Below, one piece after another: positions 8,344 to 17,069 of a stretch of DNA of 64,000 bases. This DNA is from Clostridium thermosuccinogenes (GTDB taxonomy: Bacteria > Bacillota > Clostridia > Acetivibrionales > DSM-5807): contig NZ_CP021850.1 in the NCBI RefSeq assembly GCF_002896855.1, forward strand, positions 4,365,665 to 4,429,664, read 5' to 3'. The notes beneath the pieces are model-generated. The model was not told the DNA's origin, made no database searches, and saw only the letters and a program-made list of their open reading frames with translations. How positions within the stretch are numbered: position 1 is the stretch's first letter; the number at the start of each line of letters is the position of its first letter. The position numbers were made by a program, and so were the translations under genes.

Positions 8344-9082
8344 GGCTGCATTCATAAATGAAATAGAAAAAATGTACAAAAGGAAAAAAGCTGTAGTGAT
8401 AATTGTAATTTCGCTGATAACAATCATTTTCGGCCAGCTGGTGGTTATAGGCATAAGAAGCGGCCTTGGCGTACGGGGAGCAAGCAGCACCGAGTTTCCT
8501 CTTTTGGTGCTGTCGGTGTTCGCCAATACAATACTTCCGCTCTTTACCGCCCTGGTGACCATAGATACATTCTCAGGCGAATTTTCCCACAATACGATGA
8601 AAATCGCGTTGACAAAGCCGGTAAGCAGGATTAAATTGTATTCGGCCAAAGTTACCGCCATAGCCTTTTTTGCGCTGTCAAATCTCCTGGTGGTGATGGT
8701 CCTGTCCGTATTGACAGGTTTTCTGTTTAATACGGCATCGTTTACCGGAGTTGGCCTCCTTAGAATTGTAGTTTCATATCTGGTTACGCTGGTTCCGATA
8801 TTGGTTCTGGCTATAATCATAACCTTTTTCTCAAATATTTTGAAAAGCAGCGGAGCAGTTTTTTTCCTCACGATTTTGCTGTTCATATCCTTAAAAGCCC
8901 TGGGATTTATTTTCCCCAGGTATTCCAGCTTGTTCATCACCTCGATGATCGACTGGTACAACCTCTGGATTGCGAGCAGCATACCGCTTATGAAACTTTT
9001 GAGGCAGTTATTTATAATGCTGGGATATGGTATAATGTTTTTTACAGCAGGCTTCTACCTGTTTGATAAAAAGGATCTTTAA
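8330..9082 (+). CDS. ABC-2 type permease subunit
   Basis: 250 aa with about six hydrophobic segments (about residues 20-43, 55-75, 100-125, 145-170, 175-195, 225-243) and the ABC-2 pattern in which a loop after TM2 reads TIDTFSGEFSHNTMKIALTKPVSR. This layout is seen in BcrB/YxlG-like exporters. It overlaps the ATPase gene by 14 bases and is followed after 9 bases by the kinase gene. It would form the membrane channel with the ATPase above. Confidence 0.88.
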   Translation: MERFKAAFINEIEKMYKRKKAVVIIVISLITIIFGQLVVIGIRSGLGVRGASSTEFPLLVLSVFANTILPLFTALVTIDTFSGEFSHNTMKIALTKPVSRIKLYSAKVTAIAFFALSNLLVVMVLSVLTGFLFNTASFTGVGLLRIVVSYLVTLVPILVLAIIITFFSNILKSSGAVFFLTILLFISLKALGFIFPRYSSLFITSMIDWYNLWIASSIPLMKLLRQLFIMLGYGIMFFTAGFYLFDKKDL

Positions 9083-9091
9083 GGTGGAGAT

Positions 9092-10528
9092 ATGAATTTA
9101 AAGAAGCGTTTGGCAATATCCAATGCCGCATTAGTTATTATTCCTTTTATAATAACCATTGTTGCATCTCTTGCCTATATATATGTTTCTGCCGGGCTAT
9201 TTAGGAAGGATATAAGCTATGAGAGCCTGGAGAACTTTACAAAAAAGCAATATGAGATTTTTCAGGCAAGCAGCATCCTTATGAAGGACAATCCTGAAAG
9301 GATCATGGAAAAGGATTTTCAGCAAAATATCGCTGATAGGTTGTCCGCAGTGGATGTGGATGTCATATTCCTAAAAGATCATGATGTGATATTCTCCACC
9401 AGAAAGCTGAGCAAAATAGATTTGGAAAAGTGCATACACAGTTCTGATGAAATATATACCGGTAAATCCATTTATTTGAGTGGAATACCCTTTATTGTAA
9501 GAACTATAACGCTGAATTTCAAGGATGGAAGCAGCGGATGGGCTATATTCCTTGCCCCTGTGGAAAGTAGCGAAAAGGCGACCCAGAACTTTGCCGTATT
9601 TTCCTTGCTCGTGTTCATAATTTCTTATCTGGCAACCAGTTTGCTGATGTCCTACGTATTGTCAAAAAGCATACTGCAGCCCCTTGCAAGGTTAAAGGTT
9701 TCCGCCGGAGAAATCAGCCACGGCAATCTCGACTATGAGGTAATCGTGGAAGGGGACGATGAGATAAAGGAACTGTGCGGATCTTTTGAGCAAATGAGGT
9801 TGAAATTAAAGGAGTCCGTACACACCCAGATGAAATACGATGAAAACAGGAAGATGCTTGTGTCAAGCATATCCCATGATCTTAAAACCCCCATCACCTC
9901 CATAAAAGGATATGTGGAAGGTATAATGGACGGAGTCGCCAATACACCAGAAAAGCTGCAGAAGTATTTGAAAACCATATATTCCAAAGCGCTTCAGGTG
10001 GACGGGATGATTGACGACCTCCTTTTGTACTCCAAGCTTGACCTCAAGCAGATACCTTTCAATTTTGAAAAGACCGATATAGTAAAGTACTTTGAAGACA
10101 GCATAACAGATAATGAGACGGAGCTGGAAAAATACAACATAAAAATAGAGCTTCACAATGAGCTTAAAGAATGCAGACATGTCCTGATAGACAGGGACAG
10201 AATGAGGCGAGTCGTGGTAAATATAATTGATAATGCGCGAAAGTATATGAACAAAGCCGAAGGCAAAATAGATATTATCCTTCGGGAAACCAATTCAAGC
10301 ATTGTTGTTGAAATACGGGACAACGGTGCTGGTATACCAAAAACCGCAATTTCCCAGGTATTTGACAGGTTTTACCGCGCCGATGCTTCCAGGAGCAAGA
10401 TAAGCGGAAGCGGACTCGGTCTGGCCATTGCAAAGCAAATAGTAGAAGGTCATGGCGGCAAAATATGGGCAAGAAGCCATGAAAACCAGGGTACCAGCAT
10501 AATGATTTCCCTGGGAAAGGTAATGTAA
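9092..10528 (+). CDS. Membrane sensor histidine kinase
   Basis: 478 aa. TM1 at about residues 8-32, an extracellular sensor of about 140 residues, TM2 at about 168-190, HAMP linker (about 190-242), then HisKA with the phospho-acceptor in SSISHDLKTPITS. The HATPase domain shows an N-box (NIIDNARKY), G1 (EIRDNGAGIP), F-box (VFDRFYRAD) and G2 (GSGLGLAIAK). It is complete. GGTGG precedes the ATG. It follows the ABC permease by 9 bases and precedes its partner regulator by 125 bases, so it is likely the sensor controlling this transporter operon. Confidence 0.93.
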   Translation: MNLKKRLAISNAALVIIPFIITIVASLAYIYVSAGLFRKDISYESLENFTKKQYEIFQASSILMKDNPERIMEKDFQQNIADRLSAVDVDVIFLKDHDVIFSTRKLSKIDLEKCIHSSDEIYTGKSIYLSGIPFIVRTITLNFKDGSSGWAIFLAPVESSEKATQNFAVFSLLVFIISYLATSLLMSYVLSKSILQPLARLKVSAGEISHGNLDYEVIVEGDDEIKELCGSFEQMRLKLKESVHTQMKYDENRKMLVSSISHDLKTPITSIKGYVEGIMDGVANTPEKLQKYLKTIYSKALQVDGMIDDLLLYSKLDLKQIPFNFEKTDIVKYFEDSITDNETELEKYNIKIELHNELKECRHVLIDRDRMRRVVVNIIDNARKYMNKAEGKIDIILRETNSSIVVEIRDNGAGIPKTAISQVFDRFYRADASRSKISGSGLGLAIAKQIVEGHGGKIWARSHENQGTSIMISLGKVM

Positions 10529-10653
10529 ATCAAAGCACCGCAGGCTCTTTGATCCGGCTTTGGCCGTGTGGGCATCAACACGTCCAAAATCGGTTTTGCT
10601 TATTACACAGTAATATAATATGAATATAACAAGAATTTTCTGGAGGTTTTGTT

Positions 10654-11349
10654 GTGAAGAAAATACTGATTGTTGAAGATGACCAGAGCATAGCTGAGCT
10701 TCAGAGGGATTATCTTGAAATAGGTGGTTTTTCCGTAGATATATGCAGTGACGGCATTTCCGGCCTCAAGGCTATCGAATCCGGACACTACGACCTAATA
10801 CTGCTGGATATCATGCTTCCCGGAATAGACGGATTTGAAATCCTGCGGCATGTTCGTGACACCATGGATGTCCCTGTCCTCCTGGTTTCTGCTAAAAAAG
10901 AAGAAATTGATAAAATAAGGGGCCTGGGGTTAGGAGCCGACGACTATATAACAAAGCCCTTCAGCCCCGGTGAACTGGTAGCGCGGGTTAATGCCCACAT
11001 ATCAAAATATGAAAGGCTGAAAAACAAGTATGCCAATGTAAAGAATGATACGGTGATAGCAATTCGCGGCTTGGAAATAAATAAAGATGCAAGGAGAGTT
11101 TTTGTAAACGGAAAGGAAGTCAATATGGCCCAGAAGGAGTTTGACTTGCTTTTATTCCTGGCCCAGAACCCCAACCGGGTTTTCTCAAGGGAAGAACTCT
11201 TCGAGAGGATTTGGGGGCTTGATTCCCTTGGGGATGCCGCCACTGTCACCGTGCATGTGGCAAGAATAAGGGAGAAAATCGAAACCGACCCGTCAAACCC
11301 TCAGTATATAGAAACAGTATGGGGCGCAGGATACCGGTTCAGGGTGTAA
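10654..11349 (+). CDS. OmpR-family response regulator
   Basis: 231 aa, GTG start at 10654 after TGGAGGT (spacing 6). The receiver domain has the acidic pair ED-D (residues 8-10), phospho-acceptor D52 in LILLDIMLPG, the Ser of LLVSAKKE and K101 in ITKPF. The C-terminal winged helix (about 135-231) contains EFDLLLFLAQNP, the recognition segment FSREELFERIWG and the terminal YIETVWGAGYRF. It is the partner of the kinase upstream and probably autoregulates the ABC/kinase operon. Confidence 0.93.
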   Translation: MKKILIVEDDQSIAELQRDYLEIGGFSVDICSDGISGLKAIESGHYDLILLDIMLPGIDGFEILRHVRDTMDVPVLLVSAKKEEIDKIRGLGLGADDYITKPFSPGELVARVNAHISKYERLKNKYANVKNDTVIAIRGLEINKDARRVFVNGKEVNMAQKEFDLLLFLAQNPNRVFSREELFERIWGLDSLGDAATVTVHVARIREKIETDPSNPQYIETVWGAGYRFRV

Positions 11350-11374
11350 ACATCCACCGTAAGCCCTTTTTGAA

Positions 11375-11421
11375 AATAAAAAGCCGGCCTTCTAAATGTG
11401 CTGACATCTAAAAGGCCGGCT
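11375..11421. terminator. Bidirectional terminator between convergent genes
   Basis: AGCCGGCCTT (11382-11391) and AAGGCCGGCT (11412-11421) are perfect 10-bp arms. On the minus strand the hairpin is followed by TTTTTATTTTCA, so it terminates the sugar-importer operon; on the plus strand it can end the response-regulator message. Confidence 0.85.
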
Positions 11422-11469
11422 GAAGATCGGATGTGTTGCTCTCAGCTATATGAAAGCTTCGTTATAGTA

Positions 11470-13167
11470 TTATTTCTTCAGGCCTGTTCCGACAAGCGCT
11501 ACATTTTCCTTGTATTTCTTGTCGTAAGCTTCCTCAATTGCAGGCATTCCATTCTTATCACAAAAATCAATTATGGACTCGTAAATCTTTTCAGCTTCCT
11601 CAGCAGTTTCCGCCATAATCATCTTTGGATAGTTGGCTTTTATGAAATCTTCACATAGTGTCCTGTTAATGCCTTCTTCACTCTTTGGATCAATCACGTC
11701 GCCTATTCCCACAAATTCATCGGTCAGCCACATGATGGGCGTCAATACATTAGCCTGATTGTTTATTACCCAGTTTTGTTTTTCTTTGGGCAGCTTTGCA
11801 TTTACCGCAAACTTTATTCTGTCCACGTTATCGCTTTGTCCCGGTATCATCCAGAACCAGAGGCCCAAACGGTTGATTTCATCCGTTGTCAATTCGGATT
11901 CGGGTTTCTTAAGTATAGGCAGTCCGTCGCTGTCCAGGCTGTCCCAATACTGGCCTTGAGGTCCATACATCTGCAGTATTGCTGCTTCCTCTGTCAGGAA
12001 ATATGTCCAGAGGTCAAAAATCCTCTGAGGATTTTCAGCCTTCGTAGTGATGCAGGTAACATTCCAACCCACCGTAGACTGATGGTCCGCATAAATCTTA
12101 GAAGTTGGCAGTCCCTTGGCCGGTGGATACGGGAAAGGTGATACCATCTCATAGCTGTCATCCGGATATGTTTCCCTCAGTATCCTGCGGAATTTGTTTG
12201 TCTCGTCTAGAGACTGGTCATAGAACAGCAGTGCGGTGCGCCCTGCTACAATTTTTTCCAGGATTTGCTCTGGGGTATCCGTGAACTGAGTTTCGGATAT
12301 AAGACCCGATCTCCACCATCTGTTGATCTCCAGAGAAGCTTCCTTGAATACAGGATCTCTGAAAGCAAGCTGGTATTTACCATTGTAAACAGTGTACCAG
12401 CCTTCCAGCACACCTCCATAAGAACGGTAGAATGCCCTGGCAAATCTCCATCCGTCAGTTGACTGGTCCATTATCACAGGAATGGTAGACAATCCTTCCT
12501 TGGTTGTTGGTATTTCGTTTTTCACCTTCATAGCAAAATTGTACAAATCCTCAAAGGTCTCAAGCTTGGGGCTTCCTGCTTCTTGATACAATCTCAGGTT
12601 GTAAATCCAGGCATCATTACCGCCTGAAGCTGCTTTTCTTGCCCAGTTGGGTATGCCGTACAGCTTACCATTAATCTTGAGCATCTCTATCGTAGACGGT
12701 AATATGTTATTCTCATAGTTCTTGTTTTTCTCCATGAAAGGCTCCAGGGGCTGCAGTAAGCCTAATTCAGCCAGCTTGATATTGTCCACGCCTCTGTCCA
12801 TCATGATGGAATCCGGCAAATCTCCTGCCGAAATCATGACATTAAGCTTAGCCTGCGGATCTGAGTCGGGTTTGGAAAATTCCACATGTACATTGAACTT
12901 TTCCTTCAATGCTTTTGAGACTTCGTCTTCTCCCCAGGGTTTTAAGCCCCACCAGTCATAGTTGAAATAGTGGGTGAAAGTATAGGGCTCAAGTTCCTCA
13001 CTGTCCGCAGTTTCACCAGTTGTGGCATCCTTTGTGGTGGTATCCTTTTTTTCTTCTTCCTTTGTTTCTGCGGGTTTGTCGGATTCAGAGGTCTTGCCGC
13101 AGCCTACTGCAATACCGACAAGCATGAATGCTGCCAGAATAAGGCAAAGAATTCTCTTTTTGTCCAT
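11470..13167 (-). CDS. Sugar ABC transporter solute-binding lipoprotein (LplA/YtcQ type)
   Basis: 565 aa. The signal peptide ends in a lipobox (LVGIAVGCG), followed by a Lys/Glu/Thr-rich linker and a large binding domain containing FNYDWWGLKPWG, SAGDLPDSIM, NGKLYGIPNW and aromatic residues typical of complex-carbohydrate binders. At 565 aa it fits the longer lipoproteins found with LplB/YtcP-type permeases, which often import oligosaccharides from plant polymers. GGAGGT precedes the ATG. It is the last gene of the operon and is separated from the permease by a hairpin overlapping the permease stop. The actual sugar is not predictable here. Confidence 0.9.
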   Translation of the reverse strand: MDKKRILCLILAAFMLVGIAVGCGKTSESDKPAETKEEEKKDTTTKDATTGETADSEELEPYTFTHYFNYDWWGLKPWGEDEVSKALKEKFNVHVEFSKPDSDPQAKLNVMISAGDLPDSIMMDRGVDNIKLAELGLLQPLEPFMEKNKNYENNILPSTIEMLKINGKLYGIPNWARKAASGGNDAWIYNLRLYQEAGSPKLETFEDLYNFAMKVKNEIPTTKEGLSTIPVIMDQSTDGWRFARAFYRSYGGVLEGWYTVYNGKYQLAFRDPVFKEASLEINRWWRSGLISETQFTDTPEQILEKIVAGRTALLFYDQSLDETNKFRRILRETYPDDSYEMVSPFPYPPAKGLPTSKIYADHQSTVGWNVTCITTKAENPQRIFDLWTYFLTEEAAILQMYGPQGQYWDSLDSDGLPILKKPESELTTDEINRLGLWFWMIPGQSDNVDRIKFAVNAKLPKEKQNWVINNQANVLTPIMWLTDEFVGIGDVIDPKSEEGINRTLCEDFIKANYPKMIMAETAEEAEKIYESIIDFCDKNGMPAIEEAYDKKYKENVALVGTGLKK

Positions 13168-13210
13168 TTTGCACCTCCTAATTTTTTTGACTGAAATGGA
13201 TTGCTTATAT

Positions 13211-13242
13211 GATAAAACGGCATCGGATTTGACCGTTTCATC
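13211..13242 (-). other. Intercistronic hairpin between permease and binding-protein genes
   Basis: GATAAAACGG (13211-13220) pairs with CCGTTTCATC (13233-13242), one G-U pair, overlapping the permease stop and 44 bases ahead of the lipoprotein start. Such hairpins often allow higher expression of binding protein than permease. Confidence 0.5.
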
Positions 13243-14146
13243 CTTTGAGTGAGCCTATCATGATACCCTTAACAAAATATCGCTGCAAAAACGGATATAC
13301 CATAATGATGGGCAATATAGTTACTATCATGGTCGCCATGGTTATAGAACGTACATTGACCTGTACTCCCTTACCGATGTTGCTTGCATCTGCAGCAGCG
13401 CCGGCTGTGGTTTGTGCCAGCTGCTGGGCAAATTTAGCTTCTGAAATGATGGAGAGAAGCACAGTCTGCATGGGCTTCAGTTCCTGTTTTGTAATGAACA
13501 TGGATGCATCGAACCAGGCATTCCACTGCCCCACACCGATAAAAAGCGCTATAGTGGCGACAATCGGCATGGACACAGGGAATATGATCCGGAAAAATAC
13601 CGTAAAGTAATTTGCTCCGTCGATACGCGCCGATTCCTCCAGGGATGAAGGGATACCCATAAAATATGTCCTCATAAGTATCATATTCCAGATGCCTACC
13701 AGTGACGGTATTATATAGACCCAGAAGCTGTTCATCATACCCAGTCCTTTAATAAGGAAATAATAGGGTATGAGGCCTCCGCCGAAATACATCGGGATAA
13801 TGCACAAAATAGTGTAAAACCTTCTTCCTTTTAAATTTCTGTGGGCCATTCCGAAGGCAAGCATGGAAGTAAACAGCAGTGCACTGATCGTCCCGATTAC
13901 CGTCCTGGCTATCGTGATGAGATAGGCATTATAGACTTTGGGATTGGTAAAGATCAGTTCATAATTGCGCAGGGTAAATACACGCGGATAAAAGGTTATC
14001 CCGCCCTTCGTCGTATCGTTCGCATCATTTAAGGATATTGCCGCTGAATTTATAAATGGATAGAGCGTTGCCAGCACTATGATAACCATAATTAAAATAT
14101 TTATGGTATCGAACAGCCTATCGCCAAAGGTTTTTCTTCTTTTCAT
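13238..14146 (-). CDS. Sugar ABC permease, CUT1 family (YtcP/LplC type)
   Basis: 302 aa with six predicted membrane helices and the conserved cytoplasmic EAA loop (LEESARIDGANYFTVFFRIIFP, near residue 190). The C-terminus GIMIGSLKG is characteristic of the LplC/YtcP group. GGAGGC precedes the ATG. It sits 26 bases after the other permease, and the two should form the heterodimeric channel. No ATPase gene is in the operon; CUT1 systems of this type commonly share an MsmX-like ATPase encoded elsewhere. Confidence 0.92.
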   Translation of the reverse strand: MKRRKTFGDRLFDTINILIMVIIVLATLYPFINSAAISLNDANDTTKGGITFYPRVFTLRNYELIFTNPKVYNAYLITIARTVIGTISALLFTSMLAFGMAHRNLKGRRFYTILCIIPMYFGGGLIPYYFLIKGLGMMNSFWVYIIPSLVGIWNMILMRTYFMGIPSSLEESARIDGANYFTVFFRIIFPVSMPIVATIALFIGVGQWNAWFDASMFITKQELKPMQTVLLSIISEAKFAQQLAQTTAGAAADASNIGKGVQVNVRSITMATMIVTILPIIMVYPFLQRYFVKGIMIGSLKG

Positions 14147-14172
14147 ACATATGCCTCCATAGGATAATGTTA

Positions 14173-15138
14173 TTAAATTACTTCATTTCCGGTTTTGCTC
14201 GCCAGTTTGTTGGCTCCCAGCAGGAGAAGAATATTTACCACCGATTTGAATAAACCTGCAGCTGCCGCATAAGAGTACCTGGCTTCACGTAGACCAACCC
14301 TGTACACATATGTGTCGATTACGTCGGCGAAATCCCGCAGTCTGGCATTGCCCATCTGGTTTGTCAGCATCATAATCTGATCGAAGTTTGTATTCAGCAG
14401 GTTGCCTATTGTAAAGATGAGAAGCAGAATGATGGTTGGCATGATGGATGCAATTGTTATATACCACATCTTTGCGAACCTCCCTGCCCCATCAATTTCT
14501 GCCGCTTCATATAACTCATAATCTATAGATGTGATGGAAGCTATGAATATAATTGAATTCCATCCCAGTTCCTTCCATAAGTCAGTACCTACAGCCATCC
14601 ACCAAAAATATTCGCCTTTACCAAAGAAATGTATAGGCCTCTCAATCAAGCCAAGAGCCTGTAAAGCAGAATTTACCGCGCCATTGTCAACTGAGAAAAA
14701 GTCGAACAACAATGTGGCGCCTACTACCCATGAAATGAAGTGGGGAAGATAGCTTATCGTCTGAATTCCTCTCTTTAAGTTCTTGTGGGTTATTTCATTC
14801 AGCATGACGGCAAAAATTATCGGAACGGGGAAATTAATAAGCATTTTAAGAAGACTTATTACTACAGTATTGCGAAGCACAGTAGTAAAGTTTGGATCTG
14901 AAAACAGGCGGTTAAAATGTAAAAATCCAACCCATCGGCTCATTCCCGGGAAATCCCCCAGTTGAAATTCCTGAAAAGCCATGATTATTCCATACATCGG
15001 AATATAAGAAAAAATTATGATATGAATGATAGAAGGTATTACTAAAAGCTGCAGATCAATTTGCTTAATGAAGCCTTTGATAAATCCATCCTTTTTCCGG
15101 AGAGAGCCTGACTTTTGTAAAGCAATCTGTTTACTCAT
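14173..15138 (-). CDS. Sugar ABC permease, CUT1 family (YteP/LplB type)
   Basis: 321 aa with a basic N-terminus, six membrane helices and an EAA loop (YELYEAAEIDGAGRFAKMWY). The phrases SYIPMYGIIMAFQEF and LPHFISWVV are typical of LplB/YteP permeases. It is the first gene of the operon; GGAGGATGTACATGC precedes the ATG. It pairs with the following permease and lipoprotein. Confidence 0.92.
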   Translation of the reverse strand: MSKQIALQKSGSLRKKDGFIKGFIKQIDLQLLVIPSIIHIIIFSYIPMYGIIMAFQEFQLGDFPGMSRWVGFLHFNRLFSDPNFTTVLRNTVVISLLKMLINFPVPIIFAVMLNEITHKNLKRGIQTISYLPHFISWVVGATLLFDFFSVDNGAVNSALQALGLIERPIHFFGKGEYFWWMAVGTDLWKELGWNSIIFIASITSIDYELYEAAEIDGAGRFAKMWYITIASIMPTIILLLIFTIGNLLNTNFDQIMMLTNQMGNARLRDFADVIDTYVYRVGLREARYSYAAAAGLFKSVVNILLLLGANKLASKTGNEVI

Positions 15139-15424
15139 GCATGTACATCCTCCAGTTCATTAATCTTGCAAAAATCAAAAACACCGCAATAAATAAACCC
15201 TTTCACTTACAGCAATATGCACAATCGGGCAATTTAGTTCTTACAAGTTTTATATATCATTACCATACACGGTTGTTGATATATGCAGCTATAGATTTTT
15301 TACTTTTTCATAATGTTTGAAATTATATAGAAAATGCTACGTTTTTTACACGTATAGAGTTCTTATGAATCTGTGTCGGAGGAAATTTAGTTAAAATGTA
15401 ACCTGTCTGATTTGCTGCTTCCTT
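15139..15424. other. Promoter-bearing intergenic region of the sugar importer
   Basis: No gene seen. A minus-strand TATAAT lies in the TTTCTATATAATTTC stretch near 15325-15340, next to an inverted repeat TACGT...ACGTA. No convincing -35 was found. Confidence 0.35.
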
Positions 15425-15577
15425 TCAATTCTTCTGCTTCCCAGCTTTATCAGTTGAAATCTTTTTACTTATAATGTCCTGCATATACTTTAGTGTTTGT
15501 AGGATACCTAAGGCATAACTTTGATTTTCGGGGTTTAGCTTTTCGTATGTTTTAGACAGGATTTCGGTTTTACTCAT
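15425..15577 (-). CDS. Small SinI-like partner of the divergent repressor (50 aa)
   Basis: The start ATG at 15577 follows AAGGAGG at spacing about 9; longer in-frame versions lack a ribosome site. It has no DNA-binding domain. Residues 10-33 (YEKLNPENQSYALGILQTLK and on) closely match residues 84-107 of the divergent XRE regulator (FESLNPDLQDYALKQIKAFL and on). A stand-alone copy of a repressor's C-terminal segment is the pattern of SinI, which binds SinR and disables it. I infer a heterodimerising anti-repressor or co-regulator. The C-terminus is Lys-rich. It has its own promoter flanked by an operator. Confidence 0.65.
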   Translation of the reverse strand: MSKTEILSKTYEKLNPENQSYALGILQTLKYMQDIISKKISTDKAGKQKN

Positions 15578-15597
15578 ACACAAAAACCTCCTTAGAG

Positions 15598-15613
15598 TGT
15601 GTTTATAAACACA
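15598..15613. promoter_or_regulatory. Palindromic operator, copy 1
   Basis: TGTGTTTATAAACACA is a perfect 16-bp palindrome lying at the -10/transcription-start region of the minus-strand small gene, so binding would block that promoter. Confidence 0.75.
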
Positions 15614-15641
15614 GCATATCACATAATCTTGTGTCAGTCAA
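15613..15641 (-). promoter_or_regulatory. Promoter of the small SinI-like gene
   Basis: Minus-strand -35 TTGACT (15636-15641), 17-base spacer, -10 TATGCT (15613-15618). It abuts operator copy 1. Confidence 0.7.
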
Positions 15642-15674
15642 CATTTAATTTTGGAAATTTTTTATATTTTTTGT

Positions 15675-15690
15675 TGTGTTGACAAACACA
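15675..15690. promoter_or_regulatory. Palindromic operator, copy 2
   Basis: TGTGTTGACAAACACA matches copy 1 at 14 of 16 positions and covers the -35 box of the repressor gene. The two operators are 77 bp apart, which suggests negative autoregulation and coordinated control of both promoters. Confidence 0.75.
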
Positions 15691-15707
15691 CTTTTTTTGT
15701 ATATTAT
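15679..15707 (+). promoter_or_regulatory. Promoter of the XRE repressor gene
   Basis: -35 TTGACA (15679-15684, consensus), 17-base spacer, -10 TATTAT (15702-15707). The -35 lies inside operator copy 2. Confidence 0.8.
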
Positions 15708-15741
15708 TTTTTGTATATTATGATGATACGAGGTGATTTTA

Positions 15742-16086
15742 ATGCTGCACAAAAGAATAAGAGAAGTACGAACCCTTTTAAAAATGTCACAAAAAGATTT
15801 TGGTGACAAATTGGGAGTCAGCAGGGATGTTATAGCCAATATAGAATATAATCGGGCAAAGCCGCAGAAAATATTTATTCAGCATCTATGTTCCACCTTT
15901 AATGTAAATCAGGATTGGCTGGAAACCGGAGAGGGGAGTGTTTTTATCAATGACAAAAGAAGTAAAAATCTGTCGGAGGCCATCCGCATATTTGAGTCCC
16001 TCAATCCCGATCTGCAGGACTACGCTTTAAAACAGATCAAAGCTTTTCTGGAGCTGCAGGAAAAGAAATCTCCACCATCTCCGTAA
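15742..16086 (+). CDS. XRE/Cro-CI family transcriptional regulator (114 aa)
   Basis: The N-terminal HTH (about residues 4-60) shows the classic pattern IREVRTLLKMSQKDFGDKLG, then VSRDVIANIEYNRAKP. After a short linker the C-terminal helices (about 78-108) carry FESLNPDLQDYALKQIKAFL, the segment shared with the divergent small protein. The start is ATG 15742, 5 bases after GAGGTG; a GTG 9 bases earlier overlaps that site. It is probably autoregulated through operators at 15598 and 15675. The layout resembles a SinR-like or phage-type repressor. Targets beyond this locus are unknown. Confidence 0.88.
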   Translation: MLHKRIREVRTLLKMSQKDFGDKLGVSRDVIANIEYNRAKPQKIFIQHLCSTFNVNQDWLETGEGSVFINDKRSKNLSEAIRIFESLNPDLQDYALKQIKAFLELQEKKSPPSP

Positions 16087-16273
16087 CCCGTTTTAATAGC
16101 AGTAATTTGCCGGTCCATTAACCCTACATCCACAAAAACATCATTTTTTCAGGTAAAGCAAATCATCTAATCTGTTTCATCCCCCATTTACAGGGCAGGC
16201 CCTTGATAATATAATAATATAAATTGCCGTATATTCTTATATAATCACAATTTATTACGGAGGTACTGCCCAT

Positions 16274-16882
16274 ATGGTCTGCAAAAATATCATATTTGAC
16301 ATAGGCAATGTGTTGTTGTCTTTCAAACCGTTGGAACATTTAAAGACAAAGATCATAGATCCCGATAAAGCTTCGGAAATATACAAACAGGTATTCTTAA
16401 GCGAAGAATGGCTGATGCTTGACAGAGGAACGATTACAGAGGAAGAGGCCATAAATGCCCTGGCCGGCAGAAATCCTCAGAATGGGCATTGGATAAGGCT
16501 CGCTTTTGAAAACTGGTATGATATCCTTACACCCATTGAGGATAACATTAATATTGCAAGGGACTTGAAAGCTGCAGGCTATAATATCTATTACTTATCC
16601 AACTTCCAGTCGCTGGCCTTTGACAATATAACCCGGCGCTATGACTTTTTTAAACTATTTGACGGAGGAATAGTATCCTTTAAGGAAAAGCTGATTAAGC
16701 CTGAAGAGGGCATATATAAAAGATTGCTGGAAGAGTACCGGCTCTTGCCTGAGGAATCAGTATTTATAGATGATACGCAGGTAAACATTGAGGCTGCGGC
16801 AAAGCTGAATTTCAAAACCATACTGTTTACCGGTGCTGAGGATCTGAGAAAAAAGCTGAAAGCCTACGGTATTTGTTTTTAA
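16274..16882 (+). CDS. HAD-superfamily hydrolase, subfamily IA (YihX-like phosphatase)
   Basis: 202 aa. Motif I is IIFDIGNVL (nucleophile Asp9), motif II YYLSNFQS, motif III SFKEKLIKPEEGIY (Lys) and motif IV VFIDDTQVNIEAA. The FDIGNVL form is typical of the YihX/alpha-glucose-1-phosphatase-like group. The small helical cap lies between motifs I and II. GGAGGT lies 9-10 bases before the ATG. It is apparently monocistronic. The substrate, likely a sugar phosphate or nucleotide, cannot be told from sequence. Confidence 0.88.
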   Translation: MVCKNIIFDIGNVLLSFKPLEHLKTKIIDPDKASEIYKQVFLSEEWLMLDRGTITEEEAINALAGRNPQNGHWIRLAFENWYDILTPIEDNINIARDLKAAGYNIYYLSNFQSLAFDNITRRYDFFKLFDGGIVSFKEKLIKPEEGIYKRLLEEYRLLPEESVFIDDTQVNIEAAAKLNFKTILFTGAEDLRKKLKAYGICF

Positions 16883-16966
16883 TACCTATTTGGGAACCCT
16901 TCCCGATAAAAAAACGTCAAACGTTATTAAAATGTCGATATGCCATAGCTTTAATGAATTAAAGTG

Positions 16967-16995
16967 TTGAAAAAAGAGCAATATTATTATAAACT
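16967..16995 (+). promoter_or_regulatory. Candidate promoter of the TAXI TRAP operon
   Basis: -35 TTGAAA (16967-16972), 17-base spacer, -10 TAAACT (16990-16995), 75 bases before the first gene. The -10 is imperfect. Confidence 0.45.
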
Positions 16996-17069
16996 TATAA
17001 GTAATATGGTTAGTCTTTATATAAAAATGCCATAATTTACAAAAATTATCATTTCATATGGGGGTAAAC

